In this document: in pieces, positions 48,905 through 62,504 of the stretch
How positions within the stretch are numbered: position 1 is the first letter of the stretch
Layout of the letters: every line of letters begins with the position of its first letter
Assembly (NCBI RefSeq): GCF_024586455.1
Contig: NC_065922.1
Span: forward strand, 2,356,001-2,420,000
DNA length: 64,000 nucleotides
From: Bactrocera neohumeralis
Taxonomy: Eukaryota > Arthropoda > Insecta > Diptera > Tephritidae
Direction of reading: 5' to 3'
Notes under the pieces: model-generated
Databases searched by the model: none
Seen by the model: the letters and a program-made list of their open reading frames with translations, nothing else
What the model was told of the DNA's origin: nothing
Translations under genes and position numbers: made by a program

Positions 48905-51890
48905 AAATGTGCAAAGCTTATAAAACAATATATTTTTTTATATTCTCGGATAAGTTCGTGTGCGTGGTTTGTGACAAAAAAAAAAACATTTTTAAGAGTA
49001 CTTTAGAAAGCAATTATTGTAGGCAGTTTTAGTTAATTGCCAATTATAAAAGGTTGGAAAAAACTTCAATGTTATGTTCAGTTTTTTATCTTTTAATAGC
49101 AAATCTGCTATTTAAATTATATCATAATAATTTACACACTGGAAGAAAATTTATTTATCACTGAGCTCCATTAAATTAATTACCTTAGTGTACCCGATAG
49201 GTACATCCTCATTGGATATACTCTAAAAACCTCCCTTAACTTACTATTTTTAATTAGTGAAATATTTCTAAAAGAATATCTCCTTATCAAGAAAATTACT
49301 GCAACATTTACGTTTATTAATTTAATTTCAACAACGAACTGAATCGATAACTATTGAAATTAACCCACCAGATTTTTTTGGGTAACATATATTTATTACA
49401 TAGATTTGACGTTAAACTGGAATGAATTTCGGAACTCTGGCTTACTCTAAAATGTAAGATATGAAAACCCTTTCTATTTAACTTTCTCGGAAATTAAAAT
49501 AAAAAAGCAATAAATTTTGTTTCATCAGCGACAATTAAATATTGTCAGAGAATAGAAAGTAAAAGATTTTACTCTCCACAGACATAATTTTCAAATAAAT
49601 AAGAATCTTTAGGTAAGTCAAAATTAAAATATTGCCGCAGCAAAGGCAATAAAGCTCGTTTTTGTTACAAATTGCACAGATTTCATCACACACATTAACA
49701 ATTATTCTTCATGAAGTTAATACTTTCTTATTGCATCAGAAGGAAAAAAGTGCATTTGATTGCAATTGTGTTTCGAACACAAAACTGCAATTCACTCAGG
49801 TGACTAAATGTCTTATAACGAAATGTGATGATGAACGCGGCTTTAACGCTTTTAAACTATCAATAAGGCGCTTACATCGAACTGACATTGCGTAAGTGCG
49901 GATTGAGTGTTTTTCTAATGGAAATGCAATCATCTCGTTGTAACTCAGTAGCTAGTACGCCCCCTTATATGGTGTCAAGCGGCGAGTGTGACAGTGCGTA
50001 TGAGTGACATTAATTGGGTCTCCAACACCGCTTTGCCACAGTTGGCGATGAAATGCTTTCCATCGCTCAGCTTGCAGCCCAGCCTTCTTGCAATTTTTCT
50101 GTTTGGGATATTTTTCCAGTAGCAATTTTTTGCTCAAGCATGTCTTTTTTTGTTTACTTTGCCAAAAGTGCTTTTTGACGAAATTGGAAACCTCATTTTG
50201 ATGTTCCCGATAATAAAAATATACACATATTTGTCACAGATTGCCAATTGTAAAGAAACTAGTGTGGGTTATTGTAGTTGAAATGAATCAATTTCAATTG
50301 CCAAGTTAATTTGGTTTCTTAAAGAAAATGAAAACGTTGCCGTAAAAATGATAGTACCCCGTTTATTCCGATTTTTTTCCCAAAAATTACCTCTTACGGC
50401 CAAACTACCATAAGTGCTGGACTTAAATAGGTGCTAATTTTTACTTTATTCTATACACCATATAACATATCAATGTTAATGTTAAAATTTTCATACAATT
50501 TTAAGAATTTTGATTAATTTTTTAGAAATGAGAATTCTTCATAAATCTCACATTTTTAATTGCAGAAGGAACTGAAGAGCCGGAAGTTATAAATTTATAG
50601 TTAGTTGACAAATGCGATGAGTTTGCAATGTGATGGATTTAAACTCTTAAGCGCAAAGGACGTAGGTGAAGTCAATGGGTGAAGCCCACGCACATATCAA
50701 ACCACATGCATCCATAATCACCACAATCATGCGTGTTTGCATGTGTGAGTGGAATATGGTATTTAGAATGCATTGCGGACTATAAGCCAACTGTGTTTAT
50801 TGGTTTGCTCGTAGGCGTCATTTGGAAACATATCACACCTCTACCACAAAAAGCGGTCACAGGCGTGCTTACGAATAGTTATGGATGTGTTTTGTGGTGA
50901 CCCAGTTGTGAGGTATTAATCCTCATATTCACCGCGAAGCAAAACGCTTACAAAACAATAATTGCATAGAATCGTTTAACATACACCAGTGCGGCCGATC
51001 TTTATAAATCACATAGAGATTGGTAGGTTCGCTGCAAAAGTGTGTTTTGGTTAAAAATTAATTAAAAATATTGCTTTTAAAACGAGTAGCTATTGAAATT
51101 TGCAATAAAAAATATATGAAAAGTATATTTTGCTAGACAAAAGAGTAGTCAAACATTTTGTTAAATTTTGTTTTTGTAAAATACATATTTTTTAAAAATT
51201 TCATAAATTTAAAATTTCTTTTTGGGATACTTCGCTTCAACTTGCTCAGTTATTGCATTTTTTTATTTTTTCTCAGTATACCTCAATTTGAACTCATATC
51301 ATTTGTTTCCTCTTATTCAATCTTGCGTTCAGTATATTGGTTAATCCATTAGGAGCAATGAATATTTCAACACCTTCATGGAGGAGTATCCATTTGACTG
51401 AAGTATTTAATTTTTTTTATTTTTTAATGAAAACTTTTCATTCTTATGAATAAAAATAATTATTTCTTGCTTTTCCACAGCGACCATGACTTAGTGTCTC
51501 TATCCGAAGAATAGAGGAATATACAGCAACAGCAACTGTATAAATATTAGGAATATCTACTGAAAGTGATTAATACGAGCCAGACTTACCAAATATAGTC
51601 AGGTCGTTCAGGGACTCTGACTGTAGTTCCCTTAGCGGCTATTCCTATAACTGACGTTAGTAACAATATACTTTATCAGGCAGTTATGTCAGTGCTTATA
51701 TACACTGCAGATTATTTTATTCAAAAAAACTTGAAAGAACTAACAAAAAGCGTTCACGCGGCGGTTCGGAGGCTGCGAGAAGATTGCCGAATGATGACAC
51801 TTGGTAGTAAGTTGAACACGTGAAACATGACAAGTATTTACTCGGGAATCGCAACTAAGCGCGAACTGAAGTTGATAATATATGTTGTTG
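48905..51890. other. Non-coding DNA between islands, nothing recognised
   Basis: AT-rich. No partner was found at 19.2-20.6 kb. Short frames show no motifs. Confidence 0.35.
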
Positions 51891-51897
51891 TTGCAAA

Positions 51898-52140
51898 TAA
51901 GCTTCTTTTAATATTTAAGAGATGGCTTGTGTCACTAACGCTGGAGTGCATAAAATTGGCATAAATACTTGAATTCGACTGTTCGCTGTAGCAGCAAACC
52001 AAAATGCGGTTAAAGCCGAAGTTGCTCACGTTGAAATTGTGACTCATGTTGTCACTCCCGTTACATTGCACGGCTTCTTGCCCTATATTCATTGTACGTT
52101 TTCGGCGTTGGCATTTATCCCAGAAAAATTAATCCATTGA
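51898..52140 (+). repeat. Diverged direct repeat, right copy (partner 5276-5520)
   Basis: Same orientation as its partner, unlike the duplication islands around it. The anchors are 52002-52011 and 52017-52028. No inverted copy was found near 19.3-20.5 kb, where the large duplication would predict one. Confidence 0.6.
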
Positions 52141-52389
52141 AGTATTTCACAAGCAATCTCTTTGAGGAAAACATTTTTAGCAAAACTGTGGGTCGCCAAA
52201 CCGCGTTAAAAAACGCAACTCCTAAATGTTTACGTTATTGCCGTTGTTGTATTTGCTTGACTTGCCTTTAGCAAGGAGAACAAAATCAAGTTGTTTGATT
52301 GTGTTGTTGCCCTGCATTGAAATTGCATTTGCCGGCCACGCAAGGTTAATATTTGGCTCGACCACACGCTTCTTCTGCAAATGTGACCA

Positions 52390-52625
52390 AATTATTTGGC
52401 TTCCGCTCGCAGCGCTGTCGTTGCTGGAAAATGCTCGCAATTTACTAAGTTTTCACTTTTTATATCAAACGAAATAATTTGGTTTTTTTTGCCATTTGTG
52501 TATGCGGAGGCGTTCGGGATTTACGAAAAACCCACTGAAGTGACCTTGGACATTTGCTAAGGAAATTACAAATGCGGTTTGGCAAAGTTTGTGGTGGAAA
52601 TTATGCTTTCTGTGATTTAGCATTG
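52390..52625 (-). repeat. Inverted-duplication island 8, right copy
   Basis: Partner of 19010-19210. The anchors are 52551-52567 and 52533-52547. Confidence 0.9.
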
Positions 52626-53084
52626 CAATAAAGCCAGAAGGAAACGGTGACCTTGTCGCTTGGTGGGTAATTGATTAGTTACTCCTTACCACAAAGGTAA
52701 AACAACAGTTATTAGTAAACTTTATTTCAAAATATCTTTGCTTTAAATAAAAAATGGGGATCTGAATGCTTAAAACGGGGATTATTTTGCATAAAACCAT
52801 GACCCTGAGTCTCTTTCAAATATAAAGAATTCTAAATTTGTCCTATACTGAAAATGCCGTGGGGATTCTGGGTAGTATTTGAACATATAAGGATACTTAT
52901 CCAAATTTTCTTACTGACGTTTGCAAAGAAGAAAATCGTTAGTGTGCTTTGCACACTTCCTTCTTTTGAGCAGAAAGATACTTAAAAAGATTTGCAAACT
53001 TGCACCATCCAATGAAGCATTGAAGATATCGGAATTAAAACAACAATACCAACATATGCTCTGCACTACTTCCCCATTGATGGA

Positions 53085-53255
53085 TAATGTGTAAAACCGT
53101 TTCTATCTAGCAGCCGCAGAGTGGGGGGAGGAGATAGATGGTAGTGTTACCTTCGCAGAAAGCAATTAAATGCATATTCAAGAGTTTTTACACCTACTCG
53201 AGTTTTAATTTTGCTTGCAAAAAGGCGTAAAGGGTTGGCCTGTCTCCTATGTAAG
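53085..53255 (-). repeat. Inverted-duplication island 7, right copy
   Basis: Partner of 16800-16990. The anchor is 53211-53229. Only about 0.46 kb separates this from island 8, against 2.0 kb on the left, where the mariner and the palindromic MITE were inserted. Confidence 0.88.
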
Positions 53256-53264
53256 CAGCATGCC

Positions 53265-53640
53265 CTCACATACAGATATTGTAGTGTTTTCCATACTTGG
53301 GATGATTTTACATTCAACTGGAAAAGCAGCGAAAATACCCATTTCTTTGCAACACTGCAGTTACTTCACACGTTCCTTGTCTGATGTTATCTCTTCAACG
53401 CTTACTCTTTCTTTTACCACTACGTCAACAAGCCTAAGTCGTTCGGTTCACACCTTATGTTCCCAGTTCGCAAGGTGGCACTTGTAGCCGAGGTGTGACT
53501 TAACCCTTACACTTTCAAGTTGGTATCTTTATTGCAACTTCCTCTTTGATAAGAGTATTTTGCATCAACCTGCCAGTAACTTTTTGCCCTGTTTATCATT
53601 CCAGCTGGGCATTCAACAGCGTGAACTCTGCAAGACTAAT
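53265..53640 (-). repeat. Inverted-duplication island 6, right copy
   Basis: Partner of 16330-16740. The anchor is 53447-53456, with the ttactctttctttta and gttcggttcacacctta blocks. Confidence 0.85.
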
Positions 53641-53644
53641 TGTG

Positions 53645-56600
53645 AGAGCAATGCTTCAGTGAAAATGGGATGAAATTTGAAATGAAATTGGTTAAAACGA
53701 ACTCGCACAGAAGTATTTTCTCGGTACTGAAGGCATTCTATTGCAAATAATCACCAAATATTTCTAAAGAACTTACATATTCCAATGTCGGCGGCAGCAC
53801 TTTTTATTGCTTAGGCAATTTAATTGAATACTTCTTGATTTGTTTGAAGGGCAACAATGCGCGCATTCTTCAGATCTAGTCCAGATTTCAAGATGCAGTC
53901 TTCACGTTTTAATGAGAACTTCACATAGCGACGCCATTCACTTGAACTCGCGTTGGTACAAGAGTGTTTGTTAAAATATAAAATTTGATTTACACGAACA
54001 AGAAAATTTTATTCTGTTTCATCAGCCATGATCAGTCCTTGAATTACACATTGAATGAGATCATGGAACGAGAAAAGCGAAACTTCGCATAAAGCAGGAT
54101 TTATTGTGTGAAATCTATGTATAAGCCTAGAATTGTTCCGGTAATTAAAAAGCAACACTTTCGCTTCAAATATTTTTATTTGCCTCTCATTTAAAAACCG
54201 TAATTTTTTCTATTGGAAAGTCTTCACTGGTCACTATGCAATGTCAAACTGTTCCTGTAACTAAGCTTGCGAAATTACCAACAACTACTACGAATGAGCT
54301 ATCAAGTGAACGATGATGGGAAATTGCCGCGAGGCAGGATCAGGAATGAAGTATACCAGCAGATCGCAAAATCGGATTTTTGGTTTTTGTACTTTTGTAT
54401 CCGAAATCTGCTGGTAAAAAATATGACATGTGAAGTTTCTCATGAAAAAATATTTCTATGGACTAACGAAATTCTCGCGCATTAAAGTGCTTCCATTCAC
54501 ACATACATAGGTTCGAAGGCGGCAACTACGTTTCTTCTAAGATGCGTGAGCGCGGCAACTTTGAACCAAAGAAAAGCAACTAAGCAAGCAAAAATAATTC
54601 ATTGCAAATATTTAAATGCATATGAAAAGGAGCACACAAATCCGCTGGCAAAACCTCAAAGGAGTCGATGATTACTGCAAAATGAAGAGACAGTGATATT
54701 TTTCGTTTTCTCTCTTGTGTTCAATCACCTTAAACCTTAGGTTTAACATAGTTTTAAACCAAAAAATTATCTTGGATATGTGAATTTAGGCACATTGTTG
54801 ATATTCTAGGGACCTATCATCATGTCTTCTTCACAAAACATCAAGACTTCAATTTTAAGGTGTATAATAATATATTGACTTATATGTATATTTATGACAA
54901 GTCTTTCATCACAGATTATGATGTAGAGAAAACATAAGAATATTCAATAAAAACAACAAATTACAGATATTCAGGGAGAACCTTTGAAATTTTTTGATTT
55001 CATAGTTTCTTAAATTTTCACCACGTTCGATATTTACTTGAAAAGAGTAACGAGAAAAGTTATCGTTTTGAGCCATAAAATACGCACAGTAACGTCTACT
55101 GCGCCTATGTTAAAAAAATGTATAAAAGAAACCAAATTGATAACTGGTAAAGAATCTACCATTAGAACGCTTCATACGTACTTGGAGAACAGAGTAAAAT
55201 AAACAGTGTAAAAACGTTTACTTTCCAGTTGTTTCCACCTCAAAACACAACAAATAGCACATGTTAAATTTACGAGGCAAATTTATGGTGGTACTCAGAC
55301 TTACACAGCCAAAGATAAGTTACAAGAACAGTAACAACAGGTGCTAAGTACACGAGCATTACGACGCATTTTGCAATAGGTTGTAAGTGTGGCAGAATAT
55401 ATTCACTAATATACTTCGCACTTAGTTACCTTAAAAAAGAAATAATAATAATATTAGAAGAATGAAACTTTTTTTAACAACGAGAAGTTGCGAAAATGGT
55501 CTAAAAAGAGAAAAGCCTAAAAGCAAAATTTCGCTACTCTGATCGCCATAATGGACAAACGTGCTCTGTGGGACATATACTTATTAGAGTGTTACTAATA
55601 TGACATAATCTAGCTTTCCAATTAATTTCAAAATTAGCCCCAGAGTCTTCAAAGTTTTAAGCAATAAACACGTACTAAATTACTCTTAGTTGCAGCGCCA
55701 CATTTTTGTGGTAACTAAATACACCCACTAGCTTAATAAACATAAAAATTTGTTAATCGTACGTGTGCCGGAAATTGGTTCAAGCAGTGTGATTGAGGAT
55801 GTTCATTGAGAGGGCGAAACTGTGAGAGAGATTGGGTTATTTACTTGGCCAAAATGTACCGGTAAGTGATTGATCGAATTTTGATTGTTAGGCGAATTAT
55901 GGGACACGTTTTTGTAGAAGTTTCGGCACCAATTTTATAACCTTGTTATTTGAAATGTCTATTCTAAAATTTTATATGTAGAAGTTATAGAAAATAAAAT
56001 GCAGATATACTCGTATATAAGGCAAAGAAGCGTGTCGATAAGTAAATAATTGGTGACGAAAATTCAAAATAAATTGATTGTTGAAAAAAATGTCACAACA
56101 GTGATGCTTCAATTTTACTTGGCCACACCGTGAGTTCGTATATGCAAAAAATGCGGTGGTCAGCAAGCTACAGTTTTGCAAATTCTCTTAAAGCCAATGA
56201 GAGCAGATGTTGAAATGTCAAATGTAAGTAATAATGCAATTTATAATTTGAATGAAGCAAAGTAGTAAAAATGCGAGGTTCTGTGCACGGTACACCCGTT
56301 AACATAATTACTTGTGTGCTTTTAGTTATTGTGATGAGCATTTTTTTCATCATAGTTTTTCAAATTATTCCTTGGCTACAGAAAAAATTATGGAGCAATA
56401 TTAAGATGCCAACGCGGTATTTTTCCAAATAAAAAAACTAAATTCAATCATAACTGCAGTGAAGGACGGACTAGATTAATAACAATGATGATGCTATTTT
56501 ACCACTGCGGACTCAATCAACGTCCCTGAAAAATGCAAAAATTTATTAAGGTGTATAGAGAACGAATTGTTTAGCGACCGAATCTGCATTAATCACCATA

Positions 56601-58005
56601 AAAACAATTCAGCACATATGTACATCGCACAAAAACTTTAAGGTGCTCTTTGGGTCTTTAGGCTTACGTACTCAGATAATTCCATTAGTTATCTCGAGAA
56701 GCATACAATTTATTTCTTTGACGGTAAGCGTGCAAGAAATGCAAATACTTAAAATTACAAATAAAATAGTTGCATTAAGTAAGTTTGTTCACCGAAGCGG
56801 AGCTTTATGACGCAACCTAAGCAGAATATTCCACGTCTATTACTACTCTCTTGCTACAAGAATTTTACTTGACGTCAACATTCTGTTTCTGCTGCGACAA
56901 AATTTCGTTTTCAAAAGCGCTTTAGTTTCACTAACATTCAATAATATTTTAATTACTGGATTTCTGTTGCAAAAGAAGGAATTCATTTGTTGCTCTTGTT
57001 TATATTTGGCACTCTGTTAAGCCCCGCTTCGGTTTTGAAATGACTTTTGCTTTGTAATTTATTCACTCTTATTTACTACTGAGCTCTTCTCTGCTTCTTG
57101 CCTGACACTGAGAAATATTCTCTTTTGCACCCTCTGTAGTGCATGGCATAAAGTGCCTTATATCCAATATTGGAGATTAAATGCGAATCATCCTAATAGC
57201 GAGGAAGTACGAAAATATATTTCCATGTTGTGCTGCAATTTTAAAATTTCATAATTTTAATACGAAAGCACGTATATTGCTTCCTTGTTGTTTTAAGATA
57301 GATTATTTGACAGATGAAAATCGAGTAATCAATATTTCAAATAAAAGTATCAATGAAATTAAAAAGGAAGGAGAAGCTGAAGATTAATAAGTTGAAGAGG
57401 ACTTAGTTGAAAACAAAGCTCTGTGCTGAAAAAATAAACCGAGAGGTCGGTCAAGAAATTGAAAGAATAGTCCTGGCTCATCCACTACCGAACATTATTT
57501 TGCATATTTATTTGAGCGGTCAAAAGTGGAAAGCATACAAATTCTATTTCGCTACTCTTGAACTATGGCGTGATTGGCCAGTAGCGCATGCATTCTTGTC
57601 TAAATATATATCAAGCCTGAGCGAGATTTTCACATCTGACCCGCAGGAAGATGAATAGACGAGTGAAAGCCTCAGTTATTGCGAGAATGTGGTAACTGCA
57701 TACACAGATGAATGTGTAAGTCTCCTGTCTGTTTGCATTCTGATTTATAGGAGAAAGCTTGAGCCCAGCCGGAGTTTAACTCATAAAATTAGAATGTATA
57801 TTTAGAAAGATGTGAATAACTCAAGTGAGTGAAAGTTCTGTGATAAATTATTTCATTTTTCAAATATGTATTGAAATGTGTGGGTGAGTCTGCATATAAC
57901 CATATACGGATGCTTGGTTAAAAGTTTGAATATGAAGTCCAGTGTCTACGCGTATGAAATTATCTAAAACGCAAATAAATACAAGCTTTATTTTTGAACG
58001 CTATT
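53645..58005. other. Non-coding DNA between islands, nothing recognised
   Basis: About 4.4 kb against 1.8 kb on the left. No transposon signature or RNA gene was seen. Small frames at 54.3 and 57.2-57.66 kb show no known domain. Confidence 0.35.
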
Positions 58006-58009
58006 ATAT

Positions 58010-58415
58010 TCTGCCAACAGGCGACGTTGCCCATCTCACATTTTTTGCTCGCGATACCACACACTACCAATAAGCTTCTACAAATTTTCCAGCTAAGATT
58101 TGGACATTAAATGCAGCGACTGCACTCAAATTTATCAATGTGTCACACTTTGCAAAGCGAATGATTAATGCAACGCCTTTGAACATTTCGCTATGCTCTG
58201 ACAAATACTTCAGCAAATATTCATTTATGCAAAAGCTCTGATAAGCAAACTCAGACTGGATTATGAATGACTGACTGACTGAGGCTGTTAAAGAAAAAAT
58301 CCCTTCTGACAATTGTGCAGTAGACGTTGGTGAGGACAAGTGCGTACAAAACCAAATAAAATGAGAGATCGAGAAAAGTAATCTTGTCTAAGGGGCTCCG
58401 AAAAAAGCACTTCAA
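58010..58415 (-). repeat. Inverted-duplication island 5, right copy
   Basis: Partner of 14065-14500. The anchors are 58379-58392 and 58228-58246. Confidence 0.9.
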
Positions 58416-58719
58416 ATGAAGGCTTTGTTATGTTAAATATTACTCTTGAATGGAATTGTCATTTTCATTTTATCTGTGGTAAGTAATAAATGATTTCACC
58501 TGGTAAAGGTTTAAATGTAGATTTTTTTTACTCTTCCCAAATTTGTTTTTGTAGGAAAGCAGCGAATATGACTACATCTCTTGCTTCTCAATGCTAGTTC
58601 TTTGTGTTACATGTCTCCAGGCACAGCTATTATATTCGTATTTGGAATTCTATCATTTTCTTTAGAAACTACGTTTAACGACTTAAGCTGTAATATAGAT
58701 TTTTTAATTTTAAATTTTT

Positions 58720-59491
58720 TAAAAAAAAAGCAAAAATTTGCAAAATTTTGTTCTTTATTTCAGATTGGTTCATAATTTCATTTAAATGTTGACCGCGGCT
58801 GCGTCTTAGGTGGTCCATTCGGAAAGTCCAATTTTGGGCACGTCGAATTTTCAGTGAATGGGCCCTAGAAAAGCAGAAATTATCGTTTATTCAGCGAATC
58901 ATTTTTTGAAAAAATATATTTGGGGTGCAACCAGAGCCGTTCAAGAATGCATTGAAAAGGTTTGCATTGTAGATACCGTATTTTCAAAGAACGCAACTGT
59001 GAATGGCGATCGCTATCGTTCGATAACAAACTTTTTGTTGCCAAAAATGGAAGAACTGAACTTGGTTGACATGTGGTTTCAACAAGATGGCGCTACATGC
59101 CACACAGCTCGCGATTCTATGGCCATTTTGAGGGAAAACTTCGGAGAACAATTCATCTCAAGAAATGGACCCGTAAGTTGGCCACCAAGATCATGCGATT
59201 TAACGCCTTTAGACTATTTTTTGTGGTCAAGTCTAAAGTCTACAGAAATAAGCCAGCAACTATTCCAGCTTTAGACAACATTTCAAATTCGGGCTATTCC
59301 GGCCGAAATGCTCGAAAAAGTTTGGACTTTCCGAATTAAGACGCAGCCGCTCAACATTTAAATGAAATTATCTTCAAAAAGTAAATGTCATGAACCAATC
59401 TAACGTTTCAAATAAAGAACCGATGAGATTTTGCAAATTTTATGCGTTTTTTTTTTAAAAAAAGTTATCAAGCTCTTAAAAAATCACCCGA
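58720..59491 (+). mobile_element. Tc1/mariner-superfamily transposon, rearranged copy 2 with inverted 3' end
   Basis: The right end (59461-59491, aaagttatcaagctcttaaa then aaatcacccga) is the same terminal sequence as copy 1, with a TA just outside (59492-59493). The left end is not the element's 5' end. Bases 58720-58840 repeat, in reverse, the element's own 3' region, including catttaaatgttgaccgcgg and gtccattcggaaagtccaat as at 17356-17410 of copy 1. At about 58842 the sequence switches to the middle of the transposase. The copy therefore has a fold-back layout with similar ends in opposite orientation, and the first third of the gene is missing. Confidence 0.88.
58843..59336 (+). pseudogene. 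Tc1/mariner transposase catalytic core, first catalytic Asp lost
   Basis: It starts inside the gene with FSEWALEK (58848-58871). A small indel follows, and the long frame from 58858 carries VYSANHF where the family has FSDEAHF, so the D-E pair with the first catalytic Asp is deleted. Then come WGATRAVQEC, NATVNGDRYRS, the second motif MWFQQDGATCHTAR (about 59069-59110) and the third, WPPRSCDLTPLDYFLW (about 59177-59224). I count 36 residues between the second and third catalytic Asp, not the 34 of classical mariner. The tail is frameshifted (NSGYSGRNARK). The N-terminal DNA-binding domain is absent. Confidence 0.88.
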
Positions 59492-59493
59492 TA

Positions 59494-62190
59494 GTTTGTA
59501 ATTTTAAATTTATTTACAAGAAAAATGATATTTTGTCAGGAATTTCCTCTGAGCTTTCAAGTAGGAAATTAGTTTATTAAATTTTTTAAAAAATATATTG
59601 GATAAATCTTTTCATTTAGATAGAAAGCTGTTGGGTCGTAGTATATTTTAAGCTATGAATTGCTGACAACTAAAATTGATGCGCATCCAACTGAAATTGC
59701 TTGTTGCAAGACCAAAACCACATTAGTTAGCTCAAAGCTTATTATTCGCTCATTGGTAATTACTCGGCACCAGCCAGAAACAATGCTTGTACTGTGTACG
59801 CCACTGCGTATACGCAGCATATTGCATTTTGCAAGCAGTGGGCAATTGCATGTGAGTTCCAGGTGTAAGCTTGTTTATTGTCAATTTGTCACTTGTTTGC
59901 ATGTGGATAATAAAGCTTTATGGTTGCATAAATCAAAGATTACTTTTAATTAAATTGGCTTGCTCTGCCAGGGAATGCAAAAGAGCGGAAAACGGAGACA
60001 TAAGCACAGTCGAGCAAAAAGACAGTAAAGACAGCATTCTACTGAAAGCAGTAAATTACTTTATTATACACAGTAATTTTACTGAAATTATGAAACATTA
60101 CAGGCTGGCAATGTTGACTCTTACCACCAATCGATGTGAACTTAAAGCAGTGCTAAGATGAAATAACCTTGTATATTTCAAACTAATTTGGTGAAACAAA
60201 ATTACTACGAGGATAAGAAACATAGTTCATATCATTTTATGTGAGGAATGAGAAGAAAATTATAGGATAATGTGCTTTTGTTCTTTGGTTTTCCTGGCAA
60301 CATGAGACAGCTGTCTGTTTGCTAGTGGTTTTCTTAATTATACTTAAGTTAACTTATACGCTACGGCAAAGAGTGATCAATGTCCTTAACAACTCTATAA
60401 AAAAAGCATATTATGAACTTAGGAGTCGAAAGTATTAACGCGACTTGTATATGTACATTGAAAAGCATTCACACCGCTCGTGTTTAATTTTTTCTTCAAT
60501 AGAGTTTGAAATTTTCTGTTATTTTGTATGTTTTGAACTGAAAAATTCATTGAGAATTCCGGTCACTTAAAATTCATCAGACCTTTGTTTGCATGCTTCT
60601 TCATCTCAATAATATCAGGGCTATGAAGGTAGTTTGTCTGTGTTTCAATCAAAAATTTTACGCATACGCACTGTTCACTTACTCAGTGTTTTATACACTG
60701 TACAAATTGCAAAGTTTTTAGCCATTTTCATTTTCGATAAGCCAATTAACACAATTTCGTTAGTGCAGAGGTAGTGTTGCCACACTGCAAAGGCGAAGTG
60801 GAATGAAGACAGGCTTTCAAATTTTGATAGTTGATCATTGAGATAGGTAGGCATCTCCAATGCCGTTAATAATACTTTCGAAGTTTGACGGACATGATTG
60901 TTAACATACATACAACTCATACTTAGAGGTGTGCCACTCAAAGTTGCTAATGATGCACTTAACGAAAGTTTTCATGTTAAAATAACGCAGTGACAAAAGC
61001 ATGTCGGAACTCACGGCGTGTATTCAGTGTAATTGCGAGGACGGATATGTGGCTTTTAGTGCCTTCTTAATAATAGTTACTATACATAAAAGTTCAATTA
61101 AGACAAAGTGCTTGGGCAGTAAAAAATTTAATATATAGTTTAATTTGATGAAATAAAATTATTCTATGCCCATTGTATTCGTAAACTTAGATCTGCATTA
61201 AGTTTCTGTGAAATATAATATTTTTAAAATCTTCATTTAATCCAAATTTTTGAAGAAACATGTTTTATTATTTTTGCCAGAAAGCATGCCTGTTTAGGTG
61301 GAACAGATTCTAATCGAAACCATTTAGAACACAAACTAGCGTACGAAAAAGTATACTGGGAACGGGAAATGGCGAAGTATCAAATATTTCATTTCCACGC
61401 CAGCAATAAATGTGGTGAGAAGCGTAGAAGAACACTAACCGAACGGAGGCGAAATTATTACAATGGCAATAACTACTGTTATTATTTTGCAGAGAAGCTC
61501 TCAAATACGTAAACGCAGTGGCAATCCGCAATGCTGTCGAATGGCTTGGGTGAAAATAGTGGAAGGGATGCTGTAACATTTCTCATTACATTCGTTTTGT
61601 TTTTAGTTTTGCTGGTTATAGGACCAGAGAAAAAACAAATAGTAATGAAAATTTTCTTTTCCCCCTATGGAAGCTATTTTAATAACGATATTTACTAGTA
61701 ACATACACATATGTTTACATTTTATAGATTGCATGAGACAGTTGGGTGAAAAGTCGTTAATACCGGTTTTGCACGTGAGCAAATGAGGTCGAGTCTGAAC
61801 TGAAATAATTACCGTCGGCAAAAGTTATGAAAATATCGCGAGTTCCCATAAAGAAAAAAGAGTGTTAAAAAAAAAAGAAAAAAGCCCGATGTTTGAATGT
61901 GGAGCGCGAAGTTGTATCATGGTGCCGCAGAAAAAGTTTAGGTAGGATACGCGACCATTGAGAAGAGGTAAATTCATCATCGTAGACGTAAAGGAAGATC
62001 AATCTGGGCAACCAGCAGGAGCTGGTAGCTGACAGAAGGTGCTATCAGATGATAGAGCTTTATGAGAGCATATAATTCAGCAGTCTTAAATATAAAAAAG
62101 ATGAGTACACAAAGTATTTCATCTCAAAATCGCTCCTTATATTGGTTTAGATTGACTATCGCTTCACTGGTTTTTCTCCTAATTCACCTA
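59494..62190. other. Non-coding DNA between islands, nothing recognised
   Basis: About 2.7 kb. With copy 2 of the mariner it makes this interval about 2 kb longer than its left-arm counterpart (12.34-14.06 kb), which itself holds a different mariner fragment and dispersed-repeat copy A. Confidence 0.35.
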
Positions 62191-62194
62191 GAGT

Positions 62195-62395
62195 CAGTTT
62201 TATTATGAAATTAATCGCATTTTACTAAATCATGTAACACCTCCCCGGTCGCAGTAAACACTTTCACAGTTTTTCTGAGCTGTCGGTCAGACCTCAGCAT
62301 CCGCATTGTAGAACAGCTGATTAGAGCATGCAAACAGCATCACATCAAGGCAGCAAATACCGAGCACTTACGATGAGTATCTAAAGAAAAACAGT
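62195..62395 (-). repeat. Inverted-duplication island 4, right copy
   Basis: Partner of 12128-12335. The anchor is the 19-mer at 62312-62330. Confidence 0.88.
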
Positions 62396-62504
62396 GGAAT
62401 GTAGAAAAGAAGACAGCTAGATCTTCAACATACTGATAACTAAACTAACTAAATTAAGCAAACATCTCTCTCACAGTGATGGAGAGGATTTCTTGTGTTC
62501 GTTA

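Noticed and set aside
57181..57658. Two consecutive short frames that could be a small protein
   Set aside because: Different frames, AT-rich codon content, no motif, and no match in the other duplication arm.
59800..60000. Search for tRNA-like boxes and CRISPR-like regular repeats across the window
   Set aside because: No A/B box pair with a foldable clover leaf and no regularly spaced direct repeats were found by eye. A computed tRNA scan would be decisive.
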